From NCBI GenBank assembly GCA_016712465.1, contig JADJQZ010000001.1, forward strand, positions 4,340,001 through 4,404,000: a stretch of DNA of 64,000 nt, in the 5' to 3' direction. The notes beneath the pieces were generated by a model. That model was not told the DNA's origin. It worked only from the letters and a program-made list of their open reading frames with translations, and searched no databases. The stretch comes from Candidatus Obscuribacter sp. (GTDB lineage Bacteria; Cyanobacteriota; Vampirovibrionia; Obscuribacterales; Obscuribacteraceae). This document shows, one piece after another, positions 1-8,861 of the stretch (position 1 is its first letter; every line of letters starts with the position of its first letter). The position numbers and the translations under genes were made by a program.

Positions 1-4
1 AATC

Positions 5-619
5 TTAGCCATTCATACTCCCAGCTGAAATTTTCGGAACCAATTGTACCTTAACCAGATCTTGCCTGGTGCCTTTCAGAGCATCAAACCACTGTACCGG
101 CGGGATGGGTAAAGTGCCGGAGCGGGAGCCGGAAGAAGACATCACCGGAAGGGTGCTACTGAGCCCCCGTGCCAACTGATGCAAAGCAGAATCAAAGGCA
201 AGCACCTGCTCGGCTACACCATAAGTGACCAGCACCGCGGCCGCCTGGTCCACGCAATTATTGCCAAATAAACTCCAACCGCCAAACTCAAGGGCTTTTG
301 CCTGCGACACTGCCGCTTCCACATTGGCTGTTTCCACCAGAAAAGACTTGCAGGCATGATACCGAATATGGGGACCAGCGGCCATGGCCGCGAGCATCTC
401 ATCGCGAGGACCTCGGCCGCACCAGAAATCTACATTGCCGCCCGGCGGTACATGACTGTAGCGCCAGAGAGCAGGTAGATACCACATTGGCTCCTTCAAC
501 AAATGATCGGTGGAACCGAAGAAATATTCATCGTCATCAACGGCAAACCCCCAGGCCACATGACCGAAGCGCAAGGCCTGCTCAAAATTGATGAAAACCA
601 GGGCTTCGCGTTCAGCCAA
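5..619 (-). CDS. permuted papain-like (NlpC/P60- or LRAT-like) domain protein
   Basis: Protein of about 204 aa. I start it at the TTG at 617-619 because GGGAGGAGG lies five bases upstream; the frame stays open to 868, but that upstream part would be read through the repeat tract of the preceding gene. The product has a His in GHVAWGF near the N-terminus and a Cys in NNCVDQAAAVL about 110 residues later. The His-before-Cys order fits circularly permuted papain-like hydrolases (YiiX/LRAT type), which cleave amide or ester bonds in envelope or lipid substrates. Its start overlaps the stop of the upstream gene by 8 bp, so translation is probably coupled. No signal peptide is seen with this start. 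If the start were at 868, residues 10-27 would form a signal-like hydrophobic stretch. The fold call is from motif spacing only. Confidence 0.6.
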   Translation of the reverse strand: MAEREALVFINFEQALRFGHVAWGFAVDDDEYFFGSTDHLLKEPMWYLPALWRYSHVPPGGNVDFWCGRGPRDEMLAAMAAGPHIRYHACKSFLVETANVEAAVSQAKALEFGGWSLFGNNCVDQAAAVLVTYGVAEQVLAFDSALHQLARGLSSTLPVMSSSGSRSGTLPIPPVQWFDALKGTRQDLVKVQLVPKISAGSMNG

Positions 620-1265
620 GGACGCCTCCTCCCGTTTTATCGGCAGTTTCAGCGGTGCTTCTATCAGCAGTTTCAGCGGAGCTTCTGTAGGCAGTTTTAT
701 CGGCAGTTTCAGCAGCGCTTCTGGCGGCAGTTTTATCGGCAGTTTCAGCAGCGTTTCTGGCGGCAGTTTCATCCATAGCCCGCGGCTCTTCGCAGGCGGC
801 ACTAACAGACCGACTATGAATAGTACGCAAAACGGCCAGTTCCGCCTCCAACTGCCCGATTCGCACAAAAGCCACCTCCAGGCGATTCTGGCTGGCGGCT
901 AGCATGGAAAGGCATAACTCCAGCTTGGCGGACAATTCTATAGATTGCTGATTGGGATCGATGCGGGTGTCCAGCTTAAAATCCAAACCGCCGGTCTGAA
1001 TCGACATGTTGACACTATTGCCGCTGCGCTCCTGATTGGCAGTGGAACCACCGGCGGCATCACTGTCGCCAATCGTGTGGGGCCGCACCTGTGTCACGTC
1101 CGCCTCAGACTCTGGGTTCATGCGCCCCATGGAGGAAGACACACCACAAGACTGACAGACCTCACTGACGTCTTCCGCCTCGAAACTTTCCGGCACAACA
1201 TCCGGCACCCCTGCACCAGGCCGGGTCTGACGTTCACCTCTGGTAATGTCATCATTGATGGTCAA
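612..1265 (-). CDS. coiled-coil protein with 12-residue C-terminal repeats
   Basis: ORF of 217 aa from a TTG start. No family recognised. The first 100 residues are polar and probably disordered. Residues about 110-150 are rich in Leu and Glu (LELCLSMLAASQNRLEVAF) and look like a coiled coil. The last 55 residues are degenerate 12-residue repeats of the AAETADKTAARS type. The stop overlaps the start of the downstream papain-like gene, and its own start shares TTGA with the stop of a possible upstream ORF, giving an overlapping three-gene arrangement. It may be a scaffold or regulator of the downstream enzyme, which is inference from position only. Confidence 0.5.
   Translation of the reverse strand: MTINDDITRGERQTRPGAGVPDVVPESFEAEDVSEVCQSCGVSSSMGRMNPESEADVTQVRPHTIGDSDAAGGSTANQERSGNSVNMSIQTGGLDFKLDTRIDPNQQSIELSAKLELCLSMLAASQNRLEVAFVRIGQLEAELAVLRTIHSRSVSAACEEPRAMDETAARNAAETADKTAARSAAETADKTAYRSSAETADRSTAETADKTGGGVLG
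640..775. repeat. degenerate 36-bp tandem repeat within overlapping frames
   Basis: Units built from ggcagttttatc and ggcagtttcagcagc recur about every 36 bp. Because 36 is a multiple of three, both minus-strand frames stay open: one reads a Thr/Ala/Glu/Asp/Lys repeat, the other a Leu/Pro/Lys repeat. Confidence 0.75.
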
Positions 1266-1576
1266 CTTGCCGGTTGCTCCACAGGCTCAACTGCCTTACC
1301 GAACGTTCCTGAGCAGAGAACGGACCGAAAGACTAGCTCATTATCTCTATTAATACCCGAACTGCCCAAAATTCCTACGCCATAACAAGCGACCCGAGGC
1401 AAGGCGCGCTTACCTGTGCCTTCCTGAACCGGACATAAGTCCATTATCAGACAAAGAGAAAGGAGACTCGCAGGCTGCAACCAAGTTGCCAAGCGCATCT
1501 TGCTAAAAGAAGGCGCAAATGATGGGACAAAACTAAAAAGTTTGCGTTTGAGCGGGCGTGCAAACAGGTAAAACAC
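1262..1576 (-). CDS. doubtful short ORF with possible signal peptide
   Basis: ORF of 104 aa whose TGA overlaps the TTG of the next gene (TTGA). An internal Met (MRLATWLQPASLLSLCLIM) could begin a signal peptide, followed by about 50 residues without recognisable domain. No convincing ribosome binding site is visible. The tight overlap is the main argument for it. It could equally be the untranslated leader of the operon. Confidence 0.3.
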   Translation of the reverse strand: MFYLFARPLKRKLFSFVPSFAPSFSKMRLATWLQPASLLSLCLIMDLCPVQEGTGKRALPRVACYGVGILGSSGINRDNELVFRSVLCSGTFGKAVEPVEQPAS

Positions 1577-1703
1577 AAATAGGAAATCTCTCTTTTTATA
1601 CTATTAAAGAGGGTCTTATATCTGCCTGCCGAGTCATTCAAGACCGCACGGCAAGGCTAATGCAGGGCCCCTGACCAGCGACCATCGGTACACTCGAGCG
1701 CAC

Positions 1704-3797
1704 ATGTACAAACCATCCAGGACCAGCCAGGGCACTTTCAAGCTTCCCAAGCTTGACCGCCGTGTGCCCAACCTGGAAATTATCGGACAGTGCCTGATGG
1801 AAGCCCAGAAGATGATGGGACGCACCGTTGAGCAGCCCTTCTCCGCCGGTAAACCGGTCTACACCTATTGCCTCTCCTGCCACTATGACAGCCCGGGTAC
1901 AGCCCCGCTCTGGCATCTGCACCTGGGCGAAGGTCCCACCAGGGATACGCTCTGGTCGCACCAGACGGCAGACACCAGCCTCATAGCCAGCCTCGTCTCC
2001 AAAGAATGCCCCGCCGACGGAGACAGCCGCGCCGCTCAGAGCACAACCTTCGGACCCTCCGCCCAAACTGCCGCCATCAGCCTCACTCGTATTCAGGCTA
2101 TGAATTCCGCTGCCGGCGTCCAGGAGGGTCAGCCGGTTCAGGAGGCTGCGGGCTATTTCAAGAAATCGGCAGGCGAGAGATCCGACCCCCAGGGAGGTGG
2201 GGCAATCTTCCAAAATGCGGCCATGCCGCAAGTCCAGTTCCAAATTCAAAACGCGTATCAACAGGGTGCAAGAGTGGAAACCAAAGAGGAAACCGAAAAA
2301 AGCAATTACCAGCGGACCGGTGAGGGTCAGGGTTCTCCCGCGGTCGGGCAACCTGGCTACGGCAGCCAGGACAATGGCAACCGCCCGGCCAGCGGCAGCT
2401 ATCCCAAACCGCCCACCGGCGGCTTACTCGGCACACCCGAACTGGGCTCAACCAGCGGCTCCAGACCGCCCGTAAGCGCCTGGGGTATTTCGCCGCAATC
2501 CGGCGCCCTCATCAACAAAGAAGGTGCACGCCCCGAAGCTGCGACCAACCCGGTGGCGCCCCGCCCCGAGATCAAAATGACCTATGGCGGCGACCAGGCG
2601 GAAACGGCACCCTACCAGACCACCACCATCCCCCATTCCTTCATGAACCCGCCCTCTTACACCAAGCGCCCGCCCACCCTGGAAGGCGCCCTCACCGACA
2701 TGACGCCGCCCAGCCTCTTGCAATCAATGCAAATCGGTAAGATGACCGGCGTCTTGATGGTCATCTCCAACGAAGACATGGTGGAAGTCTACTTTGAAGA
2801 TGGTGCTCCCATTCACGCCGTCGCGCCGGACACAAAAGGCGAGGCGGCAGTCATGGAGTTGCTTACCTGGGATGTGGGCAAATTCGCCTTCTATCCAAAC
2901 GAGCGCACCACGGAACGCACCGTGCGTCGCCGCATGGAAGGCATGCTCATGGAATCGGCACCGCTCATGGATCAGTACCGCTACCTGCACGAAGTGGGGC
3001 TGTCCATGGACTCTTTCATCATTCGCAGACAAGGCCCCATATCAGAACCGGAGTTCGAGCAGCGCATGGAACGCGGTGCTCGCATGGATATGCAGAAGCA
3101 GAAGGCTTTCTACCAGCTTGTCGACAATAAAAGCACTCTCTTCGATCTGCTGCGCAAGATGCCCATGCCCAAAGTGGAATGGATTCCCACTCTGTATAAC
3201 CTGATCTGCTGCGACCTGGTGGCACCAGCCACCAGTCACAAGCGGGAAGCGGCTACGGCGCCACTGGAGTCCATGGGCATCAACCGCGCCCCCATCGATG
3301 CCGCTCTCGCCCACCTGAAAAACCCTGAAACCGGACTGATCAACTACCCGGTCATCTGGCACTTTCTCGAACAAGAATACTGCCGGTCCGAGCACACCGG
3401 TAGCGCCTTTTGTATCGTCATGTTCGAAATGCGCTACCGTACTCAAACGGGGCTGGAACTTCTGCCGGCAGCGGCAGTGCAGGAAGCGGCCAGAAGAATC
3501 GGCACCGTCAAACGCAACATTGACTATCTGGCGCACTTTGAGCCACCCAGCTTCATATTGGTGCTACCCGCCACCCAACTCTCAGCCGCCACCCTTGTGG
3601 CCAAGCGACTCTGCGACATCCTCTGGGACTCTTCCCTGGGCGGTCCGCTTGATACCCGCAGCCTGGCCCTGGCCTTCGGAGTAGCCTGTCACCCCGAAGA
3701 ATCTCAAGACATGGCCGGTCTCCTGACCGCGGCCCGCGACGCCCTCAACCAGAGCAAACGGAGCGGCAGTCCGGTTGTCTCAGCCAAGAAACAGTAG
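1704..3797 (+). CDS. PATAN (DUF4388) protein with degenerate GGDEF-like C-terminus
   Basis: Large regulator of 697 aa. Residues 1-320 are mostly Pro/Gly/Gln-rich and probably disordered. Residues about 330-430 (LTDMTPPSLLQSMQIGKMTGVLMVI, then VEVYFEDGAPIHA) match PATAN/DUF4388, a domain of cyanobacterial response-regulator-like proteins. Residues about 565-690 look like a nucleotide-cyclase fold (FCIVMFEMRY, a long helix with EAARRIGTVKR, then ALAFGVACHPEES), but the GGDEF signature position reads FEPPSF. It therefore probably cannot make cyclic di-GMP and may bind ligand or partner instead. No signal peptide or membrane segment, so it is likely cytosolic. It appears monocistronic and is followed by a 17-bp tandem repeat. 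Confidence 0.75.
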   Translation: MYKPSRTSQGTFKLPKLDRRVPNLEIIGQCLMEAQKMMGRTVEQPFSAGKPVYTYCLSCHYDSPGTAPLWHLHLGEGPTRDTLWSHQTADTSLIASLVSKECPADGDSRAAQSTTFGPSAQTAAISLTRIQAMNSAAGVQEGQPVQEAAGYFKKSAGERSDPQGGGAIFQNAAMPQVQFQIQNAYQQGARVETKEETEKSNYQRTGEGQGSPAVGQPGYGSQDNGNRPASGSYPKPPTGGLLGTPELGSTSGSRPPVSAWGISPQSGALINKEGARPEAATNPVAPRPEIKMTYGGDQAETAPYQTTTIPHSFMNPPSYTKRPPTLEGALTDMTPPSLLQSMQIGKMTGVLMVISNEDMVEVYFEDGAPIHAVAPDTKGEAAVMELLTWDVGKFAFYPNERTTERTVRRRMEGMLMESAPLMDQYRYLHEVGLSMDSFIIRRQGPISEPEFEQRMERGARMDMQKQKAFYQLVDNKSTLFDLLRKMPMPKVEWIPTLYNLICCDLVAPATSHKREAATAPLESMGINRAPIDAALAHLKNPETGLINYPVIWHFLEQEYCRSEHTGSAFCIVMFEMRYRTQTGLELLPAAAVQEAARRIGTVKRNIDYLAHFEPPSFILVLPATQLSAATLVAKRLCDILWDSSLGGPLDTRSLALAFGVACHPEESQDMAGLLTAARDALNQSKRSGSPVVSAKKQ

Positions 3798-3817
3798 CGC
3801 CCCACACCCAGGTAATA

Positions 3818-3902
3818 GCTGATTAAGCGAGAAGGCTGATTGAGCTAGAAGGCTTATTGAGCTAGAAGGCTTATTAAGCTAGAAGGCTGACTAAGCTAGA
3901 AG
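3818..3902. repeat. 17-bp tandem repeat, five copies
   Basis: Five adjacent copies of a gctgattgagctagaag-type unit begin 20 bp after the stop of the PATAN gene. Each copy contains TAA, TGA or TAG triplets on the plus strand, and 17 is not a multiple of three, so stops fall in all frames. Confidence 0.9.
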
Positions 3903-3956
3903 CCCGAGTCGCCAAAGCGTGAGATAATAAAGACAGGTCTTGCTAAAGGGTGCCTT

Positions 3957-4607
3957 ATGGACGGCCTCAAGGACAATATTATGGAAACCAGACAGGGAAA
4001 CCTCCGGATTCCCCCTGTGGAATCTCCCGGGGCAGTCACAACAGAGGAAGGGAACCTGTCGGAAGATAAGCTGACGGAAAACAAGCTGACGGAAAACAAG
4101 CTGGCGGAAGATAAACTGCCGGAAGACAAACTGCCGGAAGATAGGCTAGCGGAAGACAAACTGGCGGCGTGTACAGCCAGAGCCCGGGGCGGCAACATTA
4201 TCTTCTTTGATGGCGTCTGCGGTCTCTGCGATCATTTTGTGCAGCTCGTACTGGATCATGACAAGACGGGCAAGTTCCTCTTCTGCCCCCTGCAAAGCGA
4301 TTTTGCCAAACAGAAACTAGCCGCACACGGCATCAAGAGCAGCGAGCTGGGCTCGGTAGTGCTGATTCTGGCCTGTGGAGAGCCTGCCGAAGCGGCCTAT
4401 ACCAAGTCTGAAGCGGCACTTCGGATCTTGGGTGCGCTGGACAAGAGCACCCCCCTGGTTCTCCTGAAATACAGCCTGATTCTGCCGGCATTTCTGAGAA
4501 ATTTTGGCTACGATCTGGTCGCCTCCAATCGCTACAAGGTCTTCGGGCGCCTGGAAACCTGCCGCATACCCTTGCCGGAAGAAAGACAGCGCTTCCTGGA
4601 CCTATAA
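3957..4607 (+). CDS. DCC-family (DUF393) thiol-disulfide oxidoreductase-like protein
   Basis: Protein of 216 aa. After residue 80 it matches DUF393: IIFFDGVCGLCDHFVQ carries the DxxCxxC signature that names the family, followed by FCPLQSDFAK and a C-terminal helical part. The family is predicted to have a thioredoxin-like fold and to act on thiols or disulfides; substrates are unknown. Residues about 30-75 are an extra segment of six-residue repeats (EDKLTENKL type) not typical of the family, encoded by 18-bp tandem repeats. The next gene, a rhodanese, starts 27 bp downstream, consistent with a sulfur or thiol-related operon. Confidence 0.8.
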   Translation: MDGLKDNIMETRQGNLRIPPVESPGAVTTEEGNLSEDKLTENKLTENKLAEDKLPEDKLPEDRLAEDKLAACTARARGGNIIFFDGVCGLCDHFVQLVLDHDKTGKFLFCPLQSDFAKQKLAAHGIKSSELGSVVLILACGEPAEAAYTKSEAALRILGALDKSTPLVLLKYSLILPAFLRNFGYDLVASNRYKVFGRLETCRIPLPEERQRFLDL

Positions 4608-4633
4608 ATGCAAGCCCGGCATGGGATAAAATA

Positions 4634-5527
4634 GTGCCTCACAGGGCTCCCATGGCTACCACTGCATTGAGAACAACCATTTTCATACTCAATCCAAATG
4701 CATTAAGAAAGGCTCTGACGGAGAAATCCGGCATCAAACTGGTGGATGCTCGCCCGGCTGCCGAATTCGCAAAGGGTCACCTGCCTGGAGCCATAAACCT
4801 GCTCTGGGAAGACTTTTGCGAAAGCCCCACCTGCCCGGTGCAGCCCATCCTGCACAGCCCCGGTTACTGGGGCAGCCTCTGCACGGAACGCCTGCAGGCA
4901 CTTGCTCAAGAGTTAGCGGACCGGGGCTTGAGTCCGGAAGACCGCATTATCGTAGTTGGTAACGGCAAGCGGGACAAAGGGCGAGAAGGGCGTATCGCCT
5001 GGATGCTAGCCTATATGGGAGCCAAGAATGTAGGGCTCCTGGACCGGGGGCTTCTGGAAATGGAAGATCTGTTTACCCTGGAAGCAGACGCAGACAGAGG
5101 CAGTTCGGCAACATGGACCCTCACCCTGGCAGAAAATCGTCGCTGCACCATGGAAGACCTGGCTGAAATAAAAGCCTCAGGGGAAAGCCTTTACCTGGTG
5201 GACACGCGCAGCCACAAGGAATTCATCGGAGACAGTTACGACTATCAACCCAGGCGCGGCCGCATTCCCGGTTCCCATCTCTTTGCCTACGACAAACTGT
5301 TCCAGTCAGACGGCAGCTTCATTTCTCGCGAGACTTATTTATCCCAGTTGAACCAGGAAGCTCGAGCAGCCAATCTCGTCTCCTATTGTGAAGTCGGTGT
5401 TAGAGCCGCTCTATATGCCCTTCTTCACGAAATCTACACGGGTGCAGTAATGCGCGTATATGACGGCTCCATCATGGAGTGGGGCACGAACCAGGAACTA
5501 CCTGTGGTGACAGGTGAACCGGCGTGA
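4634..5527 (+). CDS. two-domain rhodanese-type sulfurtransferase
   Basis: Protein of 297 aa from GTG; the ATG at 4652 is an alternative start. It has two rhodanese domains: an N-terminal one (LVDARPAAEFAKGHLPGAINL, about 35-150) without active Cys, and a C-terminal one (LVDTRSHKEF, about 175-290) with active-site loop YCEVGVRAAL, nucleophile Cys252. This arrangement is that of thiosulfate or 3-mercaptopyruvate sulfurtransferases, which move sulfane sulfur to cyanide or thiols in the cytosol. The CEVGVR loop does not decide between the two substrates. Its TGA overlaps the GTG of the following TPR gene (GTGA), so the two are translationally coupled. Confidence 0.85.
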   Translation: MPHRAPMATTALRTTIFILNPNALRKALTEKSGIKLVDARPAAEFAKGHLPGAINLLWEDFCESPTCPVQPILHSPGYWGSLCTERLQALAQELADRGLSPEDRIIVVGNGKRDKGREGRIAWMLAYMGAKNVGLLDRGLLEMEDLFTLEADADRGSSATWTLTLAENRRCTMEDLAEIKASGESLYLVDTRSHKEFIGDSYDYQPRRGRIPGSHLFAYDKLFQSDGSFISRETYLSQLNQEARAANLVSYCEVGVRAALYALLHEIYTGAVMRVYDGSIMEWGTNQELPVVTGEPA

Positions 5528-7992
5528 ATGTGAATTTCAGCTTGAATGCACAAAGACTTACTCTCTTAATCTGCCTGCTTCTCAACGTAGAAGACGCAGC
5601 GGCTCAAAATGTCAATTTCACGGCTAGAAAGACTGCCAATCGCGCCTACGACAATCTGGTGAAGCAAGCCACGCAAGCTCTGGACAATGGCGATTACCTG
5701 AACGCCATAAATCTCTGGACTAAGATCATCAATGATTTCCCCAACAAAAGCGAACCTTTCTTGCAGAGAGCCGTAGTTAGAAGACAGATAGGCGACCTGA
5801 AGGGCGCCCAACTGGATCTGGACAAAGCCCTGGAACTGTCTCCCAATTTAGCACCGGCTCTCATTCAAAGGGCAGCCGTCAGACACAGACTGCTCGATAT
5901 GAAGGGGGCCCAGGCGGACATTGAAAGAGCCGTGGAACTGGCGCCCAACAACTATCAAGCTTACGCAGAACGAGGCTCAATCAGGTATGCACTAGGCGAT
6001 TTGCAAGGCGCGCTGGCAGACTACAACACCGCCATGACCATCAACCCGGAAATGGGCAAACGACTGAACAAAGCCGTACAACCCCAGGTCGGGCAGAACT
6101 GGCAGGCAACACCAGTTCTGCAGACTGCGCAAAGCCCGCAGACTGCGCAAAGCCAACAGACTGCGCAAAGCCCGCAGACTGCGCAAAGCCAACAGACTGC
6201 ACAAAGCCAACAAACAGAGGACACCCAAGCGCCTCAAGGCAATCAAGGCAGTGCACAGACCAGTCAAAGCGGGGTGCAGGGCAGTCACAGCGGGGTGCAG
6301 GTCCAGACCGCCTGGCAAAACCAACTTCCTCCGGGCGTGACTGTGCAGAGTAAAAACCCCGGTCAATTGTCGGTTGCCGGGCCCAAATTGCAAGCCAATT
6401 TTCAACTGGCAAACTCATCGGCATTGGGACTCAAAGAACTCTTCGCCAGAGGATCGGCAACAGGCAACAACAGTTCCGGTCAGGTCACCAACGCCGGTCA
6501 AAATTCCAGCGCTGGGTTAGGCAATTCGAGCGGACCAGGCAGCGCCACTAGCGGCACCAGCAGCACTATTGCCGGAAGCAGCAGTGCCGGCGCCACCACT
6601 ATCAGCAGCACTACCACCCGCGCCACCGCCACCATTGGTAATACCACCACCGACAGCACACATAACGGCAGTGCCACCGGTACGGCGAGCAGCGCCTCCG
6701 AAGCGGAACTACCAACCTATTCGGCCAGCCAGTTGGCTCACCTGAACAACCTGGCGGCCAGCGCCATCAACAACAAGCAATTCGACAAGGCTATCGACAT
6801 TCTGGAGCGCCTCGTGAAAGCATCTCCGGATTACGCCCATGCCAGAGACAACTTAGTCATAGCTCATAACAACCTTGGTTTGCTACAAGCAGCAAGAAAG
6901 CCTGAGCAAGCCGTGAACGAGTTCAGAGCCGCCCTGTTTATAGATTCGTCGAAGACGGCGACGAGGAAGAATCTCAATGCTGTTCTCTCCGAACTGGGGA
7001 AAGAACCTAACAACCATCAGGAACGCCGGAAACTAGCTGAGACCTTGATGGACAGGGGCGACTGGCAAGGCGCCTATGTAGAGATTACCGAAGCCTTGAG
7101 ACTAAATAACAATCGAGAAAGTAGACTGCTACTCGCCAAAGTAATATCGGTTATGGAAGGCGCACCATCATCGACACCATCAACAACCGCACCGGTCATG
7201 GTATCAACGCGAGCGGCAAAACCAAGACGAAGCGCCGCAGAGATAGCCGCCGCTGCTACGGCAAGAGCAAGTGAACCGCCGCTGCAGTCACCATCTGCCG
7301 GCCCGGCTTTCTACCCAAACACTGCCGTGGCACCAAAAGAAACAATCTCAAGAGAGACGATTACAAAGGAGTCACCGGCAACACAACAGGCGGCAACACA
7401 ACAGGCGGCAACACAACAGACGGCGACACAACAGACGGCAATGCAACCACAGGCAACAGAACCTGCGACAAAAGCTCCTGAAACCACAGCGACAGCACTA
7501 CCGGCACCGGATACGGTAGCGAACCAGGCTGACGCCTTCAGACAGGAGACACCGGAATCAACCGTGCCGCATGTGAAAGCCTTTGATCAGGACTTCATGA
7601 ACGAGCGCATCAACACTTCTCCGGAAGACGTTCTGATGGTAGCCAGACAGTTTGCCACGGAAGGTAACTACCTGGATGCCGAGGCACTTTTAGTCAAACT
7701 TATCGAAAGCCAAAGCGCAAGCAGTAACCGAAAGACTGATCTCTTGGAAGTAGCCCTCGAATCCTTGATCTCGATCTATATTAAGCTCAACAAGCCGGAG
7801 CGAGCGGAACAACATCTGAAAGGGCTTCTACAATTGCAAGAAATAAGCAAGCATCCCCATGATCCGCAACTCGGAAAGACCCTGGCCGATTATGCCAGAG
7901 TACTGAGAATCAACGGTAAGCAAGACGAAGCTGCAAAATATCAAGCAAAAGCCGACTCCATATTGGATAGGCTTTCCGGCACAGCCCCCTGA
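5524..7992 (+). CDS. secreted TPR protein with Gln/Thr/Ser low-complexity linkers
   Basis: Protein of 822 aa with an N-terminal signal peptide (hydrophobic residues about 10-25, then AAAQN). TPR-like helices lie at about 35-185 (NAINLWTKIINDFPNKSEPFLQRA, LQGALADYNTAMTINP), 400-490 and 690-810. Between them are low-complexity stretches: SPQTAQSQQTAQ repeats near 200-235, Ser/Gly/Thr-rich 325-395, and QQAATQQTATQQ near 620-650, encoded by short tandem repeats. It is probably a periplasmic or surface scaffold for protein assembly. The GTG start overlaps the rhodanese stop. No enzymatic domain is seen. Confidence 0.8.
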   Translation: MNVNFSLNAQRLTLLICLLLNVEDAAAQNVNFTARKTANRAYDNLVKQATQALDNGDYLNAINLWTKIINDFPNKSEPFLQRAVVRRQIGDLKGAQLDLDKALELSPNLAPALIQRAAVRHRLLDMKGAQADIERAVELAPNNYQAYAERGSIRYALGDLQGALADYNTAMTINPEMGKRLNKAVQPQVGQNWQATPVLQTAQSPQTAQSQQTAQSPQTAQSQQTAQSQQTEDTQAPQGNQGSAQTSQSGVQGSHSGVQVQTAWQNQLPPGVTVQSKNPGQLSVAGPKLQANFQLANSSALGLKELFARGSATGNNSSGQVTNAGQNSSAGLGNSSGPGSATSGTSSTIAGSSSAGATTISSTTTRATATIGNTTTDSTHNGSATGTASSASEAELPTYSASQLAHLNNLAASAINNKQFDKAIDILERLVKASPDYAHARDNLVIAHNNLGLLQAARKPEQAVNEFRAALFIDSSKTATRKNLNAVLSELGKEPNNHQERRKLAETLMDRGDWQGAYVEITEALRLNNNRESRLLLAKVISVMEGAPSSTPSTTAPVMVSTRAAKPRRSAAEIAAAATARASEPPLQSPSAGPAFYPNTAVAPKETISRETITKESPATQQAATQQAATQQTATQQTAMQPQATEPATKAPETTATALPAPDTVANQADAFRQETPESTVPHVKAFDQDFMNERINTSPEDVLMVARQFATEGNYLDAEALLVKLIESQSASSNRKTDLLEVALESLISIYIKLNKPERAEQHLKGLLQLQEISKHPHDPQLGKTLADYARVLRINGKQDEAAKYQAKADSILDRLSGTAP

Positions 7993-8047
7993 GTTTGCAG
8001 ATTTCATACGATACGAAAGCGGCTGCACTGCACCCCGCTTACATCGC

Positions 8048-8299
8048 TTACATCTTCTCGTACCAAACCGGTCCGTCATTAGCCGGCTTCTCATCCTGCG
8101 CACCACTTGCGGCACCAGCCACCGCCCCACTGTCATCGGGCAGGTAGTCTAGAAGTCGAATATAGAGCTTCGCCATCTGAGAGCGCTCTTCATCAGCCCA
8201 GGGTAAAGGTCTGAACTCATCCAGGATAGCGAAAACTTCCGAACGCGTTTTTGCATCGCGAATTCGTTTGAACCATGCCTGCAAATCCAATTGAGTCAT
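8048..8299 (-). CDS. hypothetical protein, 83 aa
   Basis: Small acidic soluble protein (MTQLDLQAWFKRIRD start; WADEERSQMAKLYIRLLDYL). The first 60 residues look helical, followed by an Ala/Gly tail. No family recognised. It lies convergent to the TPR gene and downstream of the secreted 134-aa gene, but a terminator separates it from that gene, so it probably has its own promoter near 8300-8340. Confidence 0.65.
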   Translation of the reverse strand: MTQLDLQAWFKRIRDAKTRSEVFAILDEFRPLPWADEERSQMAKLYIRLLDYLPDDSGAVAGAASGAQDEKPANDGPVWYEKM

Positions 8300-8372
8300 C
8301 GCCTTACCTACTTGAGTCGAGCCATTTCAGCCGAAATGAGTTAGCCGAAAGGATGTATCCGAAAAGATGTAT

Positions 8373-8410
8373 CCGAAAAGAAAAGCTCGCGGCCGATGTG
8401 CCGCGAGCTT
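8373..8410 (-). terminator. Rho-independent terminator of the 134-aa gene
   Basis: A perfect 10-bp inverted repeat, aagctcgcgg (8383-8392) and ccgcgagctt (8401-8410), with an 8-bp loop. On the minus strand it runs into ttttcttttc. Two copies of the 14-bp unit atgtatccgaaaag (8353-8380) overlap the T-rich side. Confidence 0.85.
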
Positions 8411-8456
8411 CTAATGATATATCCGACGATGGCAACTTGCCTTAAAGGCAAATCGT

Positions 8457-8861
8457 TTATTTCTCGTCGAGTTCTCCGAGGCTGAAAGAATCGGGGTGGA
8501 AAGGAGTTTCAAAGCCTTTCATGAAACCGTTCTTCAAACCATAGTATGAACCCTTAACGCCACCAACCACGAGGCCGGCAGGAAGAGTAAATACGCTAAC
8601 GAGCAAGCAAGCAGGACCACATTCCTTACCTTTGATTGCCTCGGCACCTTTGCCGGTCAAATCAATGTAGGACTTGTAGGACTCGCGTACTACGGCAACC
8701 GGTGTGCCCAGCACAGTACCGGCTACAACACCACCGAGTCTGGTCGGCAGGAGAGCGGCCTGGGTGACTTTCTCCATGGCCTCATCAGCGGCCATTACAG
8801 GAGCTACAGCACCAGCTGAAGCAACCATAATCATCGCCAGACCCAAAACTTGTTTTTTCAC
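8457..8861 (-). CDS. small secreted protein with Gly-rich hydrophobic core
   Basis: Protein of 134 aa from GTG, chosen because AGGAGG lies six bases upstream. Signal peptide MKKQVLGLAMIMVASAGA ending near PVMAADE. The mature part has two Gly/Val-rich hydrophobic stretches (LGGVVAGTVLGTPVAVV and LLVSVFTLPAGLVVGGVKG) around a pair of Cys (KECGPACLL), suggesting a membrane-associated or disulfide-bonded periplasmic protein. No family recognised with confidence. The strong ribosome binding site and strong terminator suggest high expression as a single-gene unit. Confidence 0.75.
   Translation of the reverse strand: MKKQVLGLAMIMVASAGAVAPVMAADEAMEKVTQAALLPTRLGGVVAGTVLGTPVAVVRESYKSYIDLTGKGAEAIKGKECGPACLLVSVFTLPAGLVVGGVKGSYYGLKNGFMKGFETPFHPDSFSLGELDEK

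Noticed and set aside
3818..3902. CRISPR array (also considered for 58519-58666)
   Set aside because: Units are directly adjacent without unique spacers, and no cas gene is present.
7828..8136. Minus ORF of 102 aa opposite the TPR gene end
   Set aside because: It lies antisense to TPR helices and overlaps the better 83-aa gene in another frame.
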